Shown piece after piece: positions 1 through 3,965 of a stretch of DNA of 5,702 nucleotides. The notes beneath the pieces are model-generated. The model was given only the letters and a program-made list of their open reading frames with translations, did no database searches and was not told where the DNA came from. Position 1 is the first letter of the stretch; each line of letters begins with the position of its first letter. Source of the stretch: Cyanobacteria bacterium UBA4641 (GTDB taxonomy: Bacteria > Cyanobacteriota > Vampirovibrionia > Gastranaerophilales > Gastranaerophilaceae). The position numbers were made by a program, and so were the translations under genes. The DNA lies in NCBI GenBank assembly GCA_002405805.1, contig DHMN01000045.1, positions 1 to 5,702 on the forward strand, written 5' to 3'.

Positions 1-55
1 TTATTAAACAAAATTTTGATAAATTTCCTAAAAATTGCGACTTTACGGAATTTTT

Positions 56-138
56 GGGGTCAAAAATGGGGTCAAAATTGGGGGTATAAATTTATATATA
101 AATTTAAAATATCATCTGGCTTAATAGTAGGGTCAAAA
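56..138. repeat. GGGTCAAAA direct repeats beside and inside int 3' end
   Basis: The ten-base word GGGGTCAAAA occurs at 56-65 and again at 68-77, a 12-base period. AGGGTCAAAA follows at 129-138, inside the integrase reading frame, where it encodes the residues around FDPT just after the catalytic tyrosine. Short direct repeats beside an integrase gene often serve as arm-type binding sites for the recombinase N-terminal domain, or lie near the attachment site. That role is inference here. The flank at 1-55 also has a weak AT-rich inverted repeat (30-36 with 49-55), but no recognisable attachment core or host gene. Confidence 0.45.
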
Positions 139-1196
139 TCCGTATAAATGTCGTTTGTTAGAACACTTGAAGCGTGCCCCATATATGATTGCCTTTTTTT
201 ATCTGGAACTCCCAAATAAAATAAATTAGTTGCAAATGTATGGCGTAACTTATACAGAGTTCCATTAACTCCAATGTCATCTAAAAATTTTTTGAACTTA
301 CGCCTAAGAGCATCCAAAGAAATATTTTTAAATACTTCGCTACCTTCTTGCTCTTTTAATTTATTTTCTAAAAATGGTGAAATTTTAATCCAACGCTTTG
401 CATTTTTGGTTTTTGTACCTTCAATTAAAATCATTCCACTTTTTATGTTTTCTTTTTTTATTGTGGCAAGTTCGTTTGGTCTACAACCAGTAAGCAATAA
501 AGTGTAAACAGCTAAACTAAAATAATCATCACCTAAGTTTGCCAATATCATTTTTTGCTCATCCAAGTTGAACCAACTAATTTTGCCTTTTCGAATTCTG
601 CCCTTAACTAAAAAATCCCCCAAATTTTTTCTACTTAAATCCAATTCGTAGATTTTTTTTAAAATTTGCCTCAATATCACAAAAATATATTCCCTGTTCC
701 TTGTTGGGGGATAAGAGTTGATAAAACCCTGCAACATATCAACTGTTAAATCTTCAACATTACATTTTATTTTTGAAAACTCATTCCTAATGTAGTTAGA
801 ATATATTGCCTTTGAAGATTTTCCAATATTGTTCTCTTTGTATCTTTCAAACCAATACCAACAAAAGTCTTGAAATTTTTTGGGGTAGGGTGATTGCTTC
901 ATACCATTGTGCTTAATTTTCCTTTTTAAGGCAGTAAGTTTTTTTGCACATCCATCTTGTGTGTCAGCAAACAAACTCATTCTTTTGCCCTCAACTTGTA
1001 TTCGGGCTTCCCAACGCCCGTCCGTTCGTTTTCTTATATTTTTCATTTCTTGTTCAATTTCTCCTTCCTGATTTACATCATCATTTGAAATTGATACATT
1101 TTTTGAAACCTCACTATTTGTGAACACAATTAAATTGTTCCTTCTAAAATTGCTGATATCATTTTCAACATCAATCATTGATATTAGGTCGTTCAT
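72..1196 (-). CDS. int: Tyrosine recombinase (phage-type integrase)
   Basis: This is a site-specific recombinase of the lambda-integrase family, which cuts and rejoins DNA to integrate or excise its element. An arm-binding-like stretch (KNIRKRTDGRWEARI, residues 52-66) is followed by a SAM-like core-binding domain (about 105-185) and a catalytic domain (about 205-365). Visible catalytic residues are R239 (GCRPNEL), a lysine at 262 or 264 (TKTKNAKRW), R318-H319 (YKLRHTFAT), H341 (GHAS) and nucleophile Y351 (IYTDF). The first position of the HxxR box is Y315 rather than His, a tolerated variant in this family. The start is uncertain. Met1 has AAAGG four bases upstream. Met51 begins where such integrases usually begin, but its AAGGAG lies 14 bases away. 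The gene lies downstream of the module 1 repressor on the same strand and is probably co-transcribed with it. At 374 aa it has a normal length and appears intact. Confidence 0.93.
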   Translation of the reverse strand: MNDLISMIDVENDISNFRRNNLIVFTNSEVSKNVSISNDDVNQEGEIEQEMKNIRKRTDGRWEARIQVEGKRMSLFADTQDGCAKKLTALKRKIKHNGMKQSPYPKKFQDFCWYWFERYKENNIGKSSKAIYSNYIRNEFSKIKCNVEDLTVDMLQGFINSYPPTRNREYIFVILRQILKKIYELDLSRKNLGDFLVKGRIRKGKISWFNLDEQKMILANLGDDYFSLAVYTLLLTGCRPNELATIKKENIKSGMILIEGTKTKNAKRWIKISPFLENKLKEQEGSEVFKNISLDALRRKFKKFLDDIGVNGTLYKLRHTFATNLFYLGVPDKKRQSYMGHASSVLTNDIYTDFDPTIKPDDILNLYINLYPQF

Positions 1197-1212
1197 TAGA
1201 CCTTTAACAATT

Positions 1213-1245
1213 TCACATTTTTTTTATTTCATTTACATCTAACAT
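1213..1245 (-). CDS. Possible 10-codon leader ORF between repressor and int
   Basis: The repressor stop codon (TAG, 1257-1255) is embedded in the sequence TAGGAG. Six bases after it is an ATG that opens the reading frame MLDVNEIKKM and ends in TGA at 1215-1213, 16 bases before the int ATG. The well-placed ribosome site suggests translation, perhaps coupling repressor translation to int. It is in a different frame from int, so it could also be the decayed original start of the integrase. It is too short for coding statistics, so this is a low-confidence call. Confidence 0.22.
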   Translation of the reverse strand: MLDVNEIKKM

Positions 1246-1254
1246 AGTTTTCTC

Positions 1255-1605
1255 CTAAATACTGTTTTTTAATAAATTTCTCTTGTTTTCTAATTCTACT
1301 TGGTCAGCAAGTAAATTTTTTATATACTTGCTTGCCAAATCAAAATAATCATCATTAAGCAGGCACAAGTTCTTTATACTTTCTAACTGCTCAGGACTAT
1401 AAACTGCTTTGCCTTCTGTTTCGTTATCTAGTAATTGGTCAATTGTGATGTTGTAAATTTTAGATAATTCTTTTAAAACATTATAAGGTGCTTCAGTTTT
1501 GCCTAACTCATAATTTGAATAAGTAGTTTGTTTGATTTTTAGTCTAAAACACAATTCTTCTTGTGTTAATCTAGACTTTTCTCTATAAAATTTCAAATTG
1601 CTCAT
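1255..1605 (-). CDS. XRE-family repressor of module 1
   Basis: This is a DNA-binding regulator of the cI/Cro XRE helix-turn-helix family. The HTH fills residues 1-60 with the usual pattern: RLTQEELCFRLKI, then the recognition helix around QTTYSNYELGK, then the PYNVLKELSKIYNITIDQLL tail. Residues 65-116 form a short helical C-terminal part, probably for dimerisation. There is no RecA-sensitive peptidase domain like that of lambda cI, so induction, if any, must work differently. The start is supported by GGGAGG six bases upstream of ATG. The predicted transcript begins at or next to that GGGAGG, giving a very short leader. Two perfect dyads lie in the divergent control region and a further half-site covers its own -35, which suggests repression of the rightward promoter and autoregulation. 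The integrase follows on the same strand. Confidence 0.9.
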   Translation of the reverse strand: MSNLKFYREKSRLTQEELCFRLKIKQTTYSNYELGKTEAPYNVLKELSKIYNITIDQLLDNETEGKAVYSPEQLESIKNLCLLNDDYFDLASKYIKNLLADQVELENKRNLLKNSI

Positions 1606-1622
1606 TGTTTACCTCCCAAAAA

Positions 1623-1652
1623 ATTATAACAAAATACTAAGAAAATTGGTAA
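1623..1652 (-). promoter_or_regulatory. Promoter of module 1 repressor
   Basis: Read on the minus strand, TATAAT (1628-1623) is preceded by TGT, giving an extended -10. TTACCA (1652-1647) lies 18 bases upstream as a plausible -35. That -35 lies within a TTGGTAAA half-operator (plus strand 1646-1653), so the repressor could shut off its own promoter. The predicted start falls at G1617 or G1616, right at the Shine-Dalgarno. Confidence 0.6.
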
Positions 1653-1698
1653 AAACACAAATATTTAAAAATTTTTATTAAATTTCATTGTAATTTGT

Positions 1699-1727
1699 TT
1701 GACTTTTTACCAAATAAATGGTAAATT
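1699..1727 (+). promoter_or_regulatory. Rightward promoter of module 1
   Basis: TTGACT (1699-1704) and TAAATT (1722-1727) are separated by 17 bases. The -10 is imperfect, but modules 2 and 3 have a TTGAC(A/T)-17-TAxxxT arrangement at the equivalent place. Operator 1706-1725 fills the spacer and overlaps the -10, so bound repressor would exclude RNA polymerase. Confidence 0.55.
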
Positions 1728-1754
1728 ATAACTGTTTACCAAAATATTGGTAAA
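1706..1754. promoter_or_regulatory. Paired operators of module 1 (TTTACCA-N6-TGGTAAA)
   Basis: There are two 20-bp dyads: TTTACCA-N6-TGGTAAA at 1706-1725 and TTTACCAA-N4-TTGGTAAA at 1735-1754. Their arms are perfect and their centres are 29 bp apart, close to three helical turns, which would suit cooperative dimers on one DNA face. A third half-site, TTGGTAAA, lies at 1646-1653 over the repressor's own -35. This is a classical phage immunity-region layout. The binding protein is presumably the 1255-1605 repressor. Confidence 0.75.
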
Positions 1755-1768
1755 AAGGGGTGCAAAAA

Positions 1769-1939
1769 ATGGATTTAGAAACATTTAGACTTTGCCAGAA
1801 AATTGGCATTGACACATTGAAGGAATTAAAGAGGTTCTTTAAGGAAGAACGAAAGCGGGGTGAAAGTTCCAAAAACTGTTTAAAGCGGTATTACTATGAA
1901 GAGTTAGGTGGCAGTGCATTTAAAATTAAGCACGCTTAG
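1769..1939 (+). CDS. Small basic helical protein, copy 1 (56 aa)
   Basis: This is a 56-residue protein starting MDLETFRLCQKIGIDTLKEL and ending AFKIKHA, with AGGGGTG just upstream of ATG. It is the first gene of the rightward module 1 transcript, with the basic protein beginning eight bases after its stop. A near-identical 55-aa homologue opens module 3 (3966-4133) and a decapitated remnant lies in module 2, so it is a real conserved gene. It is rich in Lys, Arg and Glu, predicted mostly helical, has cysteines at 9 and 37, and has no membrane segment. I do not recognise a family. Its position immediately after a repressor-controlled promoter would fit a regulator such as an antirepressor, Cro-like or excision factor, or a small antitoxin, but nothing in the sequence selects one of these. 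Confidence 0.8.
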   Translation: MDLETFRLCQKIGIDTLKELKRFFKEERKRGESSKNCLKRYYYEELGGSAFKIKHA

Positions 1940-1947
1940 GTGGAAGA

Positions 1948-2382
1948 ATGAAGAAGAATGTTAAAAGCAATGTTGAGTTAATTAGGCAGAAGAAAAAGTC
2001 TAACAATGTAGGCAAGGTTTATAGAGCGAATACAAAGTACATAGACCTAGACACTAAGCCTACACGCAATTTTGTGGTGTTAAAGGATAATGGTAGTTTT
2101 GTTACTGTTTCAAAATTAAAGACAATAAAACAATTTGATGACAACAACAAAAATGCAGATAGGGCACTTGTTGAAATTAATCACCAAAGATACGGGTTGC
2201 CTAATAGAACGGGCGTTGATTTTCAAAGGTTTGACACAAATAGGATGACTAATAAGAAACTTACACTAAAAGATATAAAAGCCTTTCCTAGTAATCAAGA
2301 AAGTTTTAAATTAGGTAGCCACGATTTAAATAGAGTATTACAACACACAAATACGATACCAAGGAAGAGAAAAAAGAGATAA
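1948..2382 (+). CDS. Basic protein of module 1, weak PemK/MazF-like core (144 aa)
   Basis: This is a very basic 144-aa protein. Residues 1-26 (MKKNVKSNVELIRQKKKSNN onward) are identical to the module 2 homologue. The middle (about 35-95) looks beta-rich: RNFVVLKDNGSFVTVSKL, then ALVEINHQRYGLPNRTGVDF. The tail ends IPRKRKKR. The pattern R..VV..DNG..V.VSKL.TI followed by GL..RTGVD recalls the SH3-like barrel of PemK/MazF endoribonucleases, but I cannot confirm homology or catalytic residues. A general RNA- or DNA-binding protein is equally possible. AGGTGG, four bases before ATG, overlaps the stop of the upstream small ORF, so the two are probably translationally coupled. The stop codon lies inside the terminator stem of a convergent minus-strand small RNA. 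The reading frame is sure; the function is not known. Confidence 0.85.
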   Translation: MKKNVKSNVELIRQKKKSNNVGKVYRANTKYIDLDTKPTRNFVVLKDNGSFVTVSKLKTIKQFDDNNKNADRALVEINHQRYGLPNRTGVDFQRFDTNRMTNKKLTLKDIKAFPSNQESFKLGSHDLNRVLQHTNTIPRKRKKR

Positions 2383-2459
2383 GCCAAAACTTATCCCTTT
2401 GGTGCGGGTCGGAACAAAGCCGACAATAAACAACCATAAGCGGTTGAGTTCGCTACCTT
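2370..2459 (-). ncRNA. Minus-strand structured small RNA, copy 1 (about 90 nt)
   Basis: The predicted transcript starts at A2459, seven bases after TATACT, and ends in the U-run near 2370. Helices (plus-strand coordinates): P1, a closing helix, 2401-2406 with 2451-2457 and one bulged base; P2, 2431-2435 with 2442-2446 (CAACC/GGTTG); P3, 2408-2412 with 2420-2424 (GTCGG/CCGAC, seven-base loop); and the terminator hairpin, 2378-2383 with 2390-2395. The second copy at 3384-3469 keeps the three-helix junction and P3, while P1 and P2 have different sequences that still pair. That covariation supports a functional RNA. The transcript is convergent with the basic-protein gene and overlaps its last codons, so antisense control, or an RNA partner for that protein, is plausible. 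It could also be reached by read-through from the 2526-2747 repressor. I do not recognise a known RNA family. Confidence 0.65.
2378..2395 (-). terminator. Rho-independent terminator of small RNA copy 1
   Basis: Read on the minus strand, GATAAG-TTTTGG-CTTATC is a perfect 6-bp stem with a six-base loop, followed at once by TCTTTTTTC. On the plus strand the same hairpin lacks a good U-run (CCCTTTGG), so its main use is on the minus strand. The stem contains the stop codon of the convergent basic-protein gene. Confidence 0.8.
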
Positions 2460-2512
2460 ACTTTAAGTATATGCGATAAAATTAAAAATGTCAATAGTTT
2501 TAATAAAAAAAT
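2459..2512. repeat. 54-nt conserved block carrying small RNA promoter, copy 1
   Basis: Positions 2459-2512 match 3469-3522 with a single mismatch (T2483/C3493), although sequence on both sides has diverged strongly. The block is just the small RNA start site, its promoter, and the AT-rich stretch up to the downstream repressor's 3' end. Its preservation suggests that promoter activity is under selection. Confidence 0.85.
2466..2494 (-). promoter_or_regulatory. Strong promoter for minus-strand small RNA copy 1
   Basis: On the minus strand, TTGACA (2494-2489) and TATACT (2471-2466) are separated by exactly 17 bases, a near-consensus sigma-A promoter and among the best in the window. No CDS lies downstream of it on that strand for over 700 bases, only the structured RNA and its terminator. 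No operator-like dyad overlaps it, so expression is probably constitutive. Confidence 0.8.
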
Positions 2513-2525
2513 GAGCACAAATTAA

Positions 2526-2747
2526 TTATTTGAGTTCATCATTCAATTTTGGTTCAATTTCAAGGAGTTCATCAATGGACACATCAAAGTTGTTTGCTAA
2601 TGCCTTTAAATTACTTGCTTTTGGTTCTGTAAGTCCCTGTTCCCATTTAAGAACGGCAGTATCAGAGACATCAATCATATTTCCAAACTTTTCTAAACTT
2701 AAATTATATTTTTTTCTAATTCTTTTTATTTTATCTTTCAATTCCAT
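2526..2747 (-). CDS. XRE-family repressor of module 2 (73 aa)
   Basis: This is a minimal XRE helix-turn-helix repressor consisting almost only of the DNA-binding domain (residues 5-58): NLSLEKFGNMIDVSDTAVL, then KWEQGLTEPKASNLKALANN, then FDVSIDELLEIE. The start at MELKDK (2747) is preferred over an ATG 15 codons upstream. The -10 TATAAT sits only seven bases before the downstream ATG, so a transcript from it would begin at that ATG, and the extra residues are hydrophobic and atypical. This implies a leaderless mRNA. The gene diverges from the module 2 promoter, whose region carries TTGGT-type sites differing from those of module 1. The small RNA promoter starts 32 bases after its stop on the same strand, so repressor and RNA may share a terminator. 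Confidence 0.88.
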   Translation of the reverse strand: MELKDKIKRIRKKYNLSLEKFGNMIDVSDTAVLKWEQGLTEPKASNLKALANNFDVSIDELLEIEPKLNDELK

Positions 2748-2754
2748 AACCAAA

Positions 2755-2782
2755 ATTATATCACAATATTTACAAAAGTAAA
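2755..2782 (-). promoter_or_regulatory. Leaderless promoter of module 2 repressor
   Basis: On the minus strand, TGATATAAT gives an extended -10 (TATAAT 2760-2755), with TTTACT (2782-2777) 16 bases upstream. Seven bases separate TATAAT from the A of ATG at 2747, so transcription should start at the start codon. No Shine-Dalgarno is present. A TTTACAAAAGTAAA palindrome covers the -35. Confidence 0.65.
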
Positions 2783-2785
2783 CAA

Positions 2786-2866
2786 AAACCAAAAAAAGTT
2801 GGTAAAATGCTTGACATTTACAAAAGTTGGTGATACTATTAATCTATCACCAACATAAGTTGGCAA
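2786..2866. promoter_or_regulatory. Operator region of module 2 (ACCAA-N6-TTGGT sites)
   Basis: Two 20-bp dyads share a CCAA-N6-TTGG core: 2786-2805 (AAACCAA-N6-TTGGTAA) and 2847-2866 (TCACCAA-N6-TTGGCAA). A half-site TTGGTGA lies at 2827-2833. In addition, 2826-2835 and 2845-2854 form a perfect 10-bp inverted repeat (GTTGGTGATA/TATCACCAAC) that encloses the -10 of the rightward promoter. The word TTTACAAAAGT recurs at 2769-2779 and 2817-2827. Module 1 sites have a four-base gap between CCAA and TTGG in the best copy, against six here, so the two repressors probably discriminate. Confidence 0.65.
2811..2839 (+). promoter_or_regulatory. Rightward promoter of module 2
   Basis: TTGACA (2811-2816) and TACTAT (2834-2839) are 17 bases apart, with TG at 2831-2832 forming an extended -10. 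The -10 lies in the 10-bp inverted repeat 2826-2854, so repressor binding would block it. It drives the small-ORF remnant region and the 2986-3396 protein. Confidence 0.7.
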
Positions 2867-2896
2867 TATTAAAGGGTAAAGGCGGGGGAGAAATGA

Positions 2897-2977
2897 GAAG
2901 AAAGTTCCAAAAACTGCTTAAAAAGGTATTACTACAAAGAGTTGGGTGGCAGTGCATTTAAAATTAAGCACGCTTAG
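2897..2977 (+). pseudogene. Decapitated remnant of the 56-aa small ORF (module 2)
   Basis: The frame EESSKNCLKRYYYKELGGSA and onward to the stop at 2975-2977 matches the last 26 residues of the module 1 protein. It has no start codon, and TGA at 2894-2896 blocks it upstream. The first 30 or so codons are missing, replaced by the module 2 control region. In another frame an ATG at 2893 opens a 22-codon ORF ending at 2961, with a purine-rich GGGGGAG just before it. That might be translated as a leader to feed ribosomes to the next gene, but it has no counterpart in the other modules. Confidence 0.75.
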
Positions 2978-2985
2978 GTGGAAGA

Positions 2986-3396
2986 ATGAAGAAGAATGTT
3001 AAAAGCAATGTTGAGTTAATTAGGCAGAAGAAAAAGTCTAACAATGTGGGCAAAGTTTACAGAGGTGTTACGAAATTTATTGACAAGGACACAAAAAGGA
3101 CTAGAAGATATGTGGTTGTTGACGATAATGGTGAATTTGTAAAAGTCTCCAAATTAAAAACAATAAAAAAATTTGATGACAATAATAAAAATGCAGATAA
3201 GGCACTTGTTGAAATTAATCACCAACGATACGGCTTGCCTAATAGAACGGGTGTTGATTTTCAGGTACATAGTAAAAACAGGATAACTAAAAGGAACTTG
3301 ACTTTGAGTGATAAAAAAGTTTTTGCAGATAAGGAAGATTTTGTTTTAGGTTCACACGATAAGCACAATGTTTTAAAACATACAAAAAGGAGATAA
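2986..3396 (+). CDS. Basic protein of module 2, weak PemK/MazF-like core (136 aa)
   Basis: This is a paralogue of the 1948-2382 product, about three quarters identical over its length. Residues 1-26 are identical, as are the core blocks VSKLKTIK, FDDNNKNAD and ALVEINHQRYGLPNRTGVDF. Differences cluster between these blocks (residues 27-45 and 93-130) and the tail is shorter (KHTKRR). Conserved core with changed surroundings suggests one fold with altered surface or partner specificity, or module shuffling. The predicted fold (GKVYR, RRYVVVDDNGEF, then NRTGVDFQ) loosely resembles the PemK/MazF barrel; this is inference. AGGTGG precedes ATG by four bases, as in copy 1. The stop codon again lies in the terminator stem of a convergent small RNA. 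The paired small ORF upstream is broken, so the protein does not need it in cis to persist. Confidence 0.85.
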   Translation: MKKNVKSNVELIRQKKKSNNVGKVYRGVTKFIDKDTKRTRRYVVVDDNGEFVKVSKLKTIKKFDDNNKNADKALVEINHQRYGLPNRTGVDFQVHSKNRITKRNLTLSDKKVFADKEDFVLGSHDKHNVLKHTKRR

Positions 3397-3469
3397 GCCG
3401 AAACTTATCTCGTTACACTACGCAAGGTCGGAACAATGCCGACACCGAAAAGTCGGGTATGCTACGTGT
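3384..3469 (-). ncRNA. Minus-strand structured small RNA, copy 2 (about 86 nt)
   Basis: The predicted transcript runs from A3469 to the U-run near 3384. Helices (plus-strand coordinates): P1, 3415-3424 with 3460-3469 (ACAC/GTGT, TA/TA, GCA/TGC with single bulged bases); P2, 3445-3448 with 3453-3456 (CCGA/TCGG); P3, 3427-3431 with 3439-3443 (GTCGG/CCGAC, seven-base loop); and the terminator hairpin, 3390-3397 with 3404-3411. Architecture and length match copy 1, while P1 and P2 sequences differ and still pair. The P3 stem and most of its loop are conserved. Unlike copy 1, CCGAC at 3439-3443 could instead pair with GTCGG at 3452-3456, giving an alternative fold. It is convergent with the 2986-3396 protein gene and lies downstream of the 3541-3795 repressor on its strand. 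Confidence 0.65.
3390..3411 (-). terminator. Rho-independent terminator of small RNA copy 2
   Basis: On the minus strand, GAGATAAG-TTTCGG-CTTATCTC forms a perfect 8-bp stem, followed by CTTTTTG. Compared with copy 1 the stem is two pairs longer and the loop changes from TTTTGG to TTTCGG. The plus strand has no U-run. The convergent gene's stop codon (3394-3396) is in the stem. Confidence 0.82.
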
Positions 3470-3522
3470 ACTTTAAGTATATGCGATAAAATCAAAAATG
3501 TCAATAGTTTTAATAAAAAAAT
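3469..3522. repeat. 54-nt conserved block carrying small RNA promoter, copy 2
   Basis: This is the second copy of the block at 2459-2512, with one mismatch in 54 bases and an offset of 1010. The 1038 offset of the 103-nt repeat differs because the protein gene and RNA are shorter in module 2. Confidence 0.85.
3476..3504 (-). promoter_or_regulatory. Strong promoter for minus-strand small RNA copy 2
   Basis: TTGACA (3504-3499) and TATACT (3481-3476) on the minus strand have a 17-base spacer that differs at one position from copy 1. It lies 36 bases beyond the stop of the module 3 repressor and points into the structured RNA. Confidence 0.8.
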
Positions 3523-3540
3523 AATTCTTTGATTTTAGAA

Positions 3541-3795
3541 TTATTTATCTCCTATGTCATTGATATGTATTTGTTTACGCCTTTCATTTGTGTCTATTTC
3601 TAAAAGTTCATCAGATGTTACATCAAAAATCACACATAATTTTTTAATCGTATCTATGTCTGGTTCGCTTCGTCCCCTTTCTATATCACTGACTGTGTAA
3701 CTTTTTACACCTAACATACTTGCAAGTTGTATTTGTGATAAATCTTTGGTTATTCGTAATATTTTAATTTTTTTACCTATTCCACTATTTTCCAT
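3541..3795 (-). CDS. XRE-family repressor of module 3 (84 aa)
   Basis: This small XRE helix-turn-helix repressor spans residues 7-65: DLSQIQLASMLGVKSYTVSD, then IERGRSEPDIDTIKKLCVIF, then DVTSDELLEID, followed by a short polar tail (NERRKQIHINDIGDK). It is only distantly related to the module 1 and 2 repressors outside the HTH framework, and its recognition helix differs, matching a different operator word (TTTAGTA). The -10 TATAAT lies seven bases upstream of ATG, so the mRNA is predicted to be leaderless. It diverges from the promoter of the operon that leads to the membrane proteins and so is the best candidate for the regulator keeping those genes silent. Confidence 0.9.
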   Translation of the reverse strand: MENSGIGKKIKILRITKDLSQIQLASMLGVKSYTVSDIERGRSEPDIDTIKKLCVIFDVTSDELLEIDTNERRKQIHINDIGDK

Positions 3796-3802
3796 ATTAG
3801 GA

Positions 3803-3811
3803 ATTATACCA
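3803..3811 (-). promoter_or_regulatory. Leaderless promoter of module 3 repressor
   Basis: On the minus strand TGGTATAAT is an extended -10 whose TATAAT (3808-3803) lies seven bases from the ATG at 3795. No clear -35 is seen. The same seven-base spacing occurs at the module 2 repressor, supporting start-codon transcription initiation in both. Confidence 0.65.
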
Positions 3812-3834
3812 TATTTTTAACGAAAAATAAATAT

Positions 3835-3912
3835 TTTAGTAATTTTGCTAAAATTTAGTAAAAACGCTTGACTTTAATTTGAAAATTTAGTACATTATAC
3901 TTAGTTTAGTAA
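3835..3912. promoter_or_regulatory. Operator array of module 3 (four TTTAGTA words)
   Basis: TTTAGTA occurs at 3835, 3854, 3886 and 3905, that is, as two pairs with 19-base internal spacing and pair starts 51 bases apart. The pairs form 27-bp composite repeats (3835-3861, 3886-3912), each with a partial inverted word between (CTAAA or ACTTA). TTTTAGT-N6-GCTAAAA (3834-3853) is a 20-bp dyad. GTAAT-T-ATTAC (3909-3919) is a further palindrome. Together they flank and overlap the rightward promoter. Confidence 0.65.
3868..3896 (+). promoter_or_regulatory. Rightward promoter of module 3 operon
   Basis: TTGACT (3868-3873) and TACATT (3891-3896) are separated by 17 bases, the same geometry as in modules 1 and 2. 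The -10 lies within the third TTTAGTA-containing repeat, so repressor binding would block it. It leads into 3966-4133 and the genes beyond. Confidence 0.6.
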
Positions 3913-3965
3913 TTATTACAATTTTCAACTGCAAAATAAAACACTCATAAAGGAGGAAATTGAAA

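Larger units (their letters stand above)
1907..3047 (+). repeat. 103-nt perfect direct repeat, modules 1 and 2
   Basis: Positions 1907-2009 and 2945-3047 are identical over 103 bases (offset 1038). They cover the last codons of the small ORF, the intergenic ribosome site and the first codons of the basic-protein gene. Similarity without indels extends upstream to about 1862/2900 and continues downstream through the whole protein gene as alternating identical and diverged patches. This indicates recent duplication or gene conversion between modules. Such repeats could recombine and delete one module. Confidence 0.9.

Noticed and set aside
274..507. Plus-strand ORF of 77 codons inside int
   Set aside because: It is the antisense shadow of a well-supported integrase with all its catalytic motifs; no ribosome site or plausible product.
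2401..2460. tRNA-like cloverleaf in the structured gap
   Set aside because: There is a three-helix junction, but no T-loop consensus, no anticodon arm of proper size, and the promoter and U-run indicate a minus-strand small RNA.
2530..2781. Plus-strand ORF of 83 codons opposite the module 2 repressor
   Set aside because: It mirrors the XRE gene on the other strand and has serine/phenylalanine-rich shadow composition.
2748..2792. Fifteen-residue upstream extension of the module 2 repressor
   Set aside because: The extension overlaps the -10 and upstream promoter elements and encodes an atypical hydrophobic, cysteine-containing stretch; ATG 2747 fits both the family start and the promoter.
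1706..3912. Spaced repeats considered as a CRISPR array
   Set aside because: The repeats are 7-20 bp operator dyads or a single long duplication; there is no regular repeat-spacer pattern and no cas gene.
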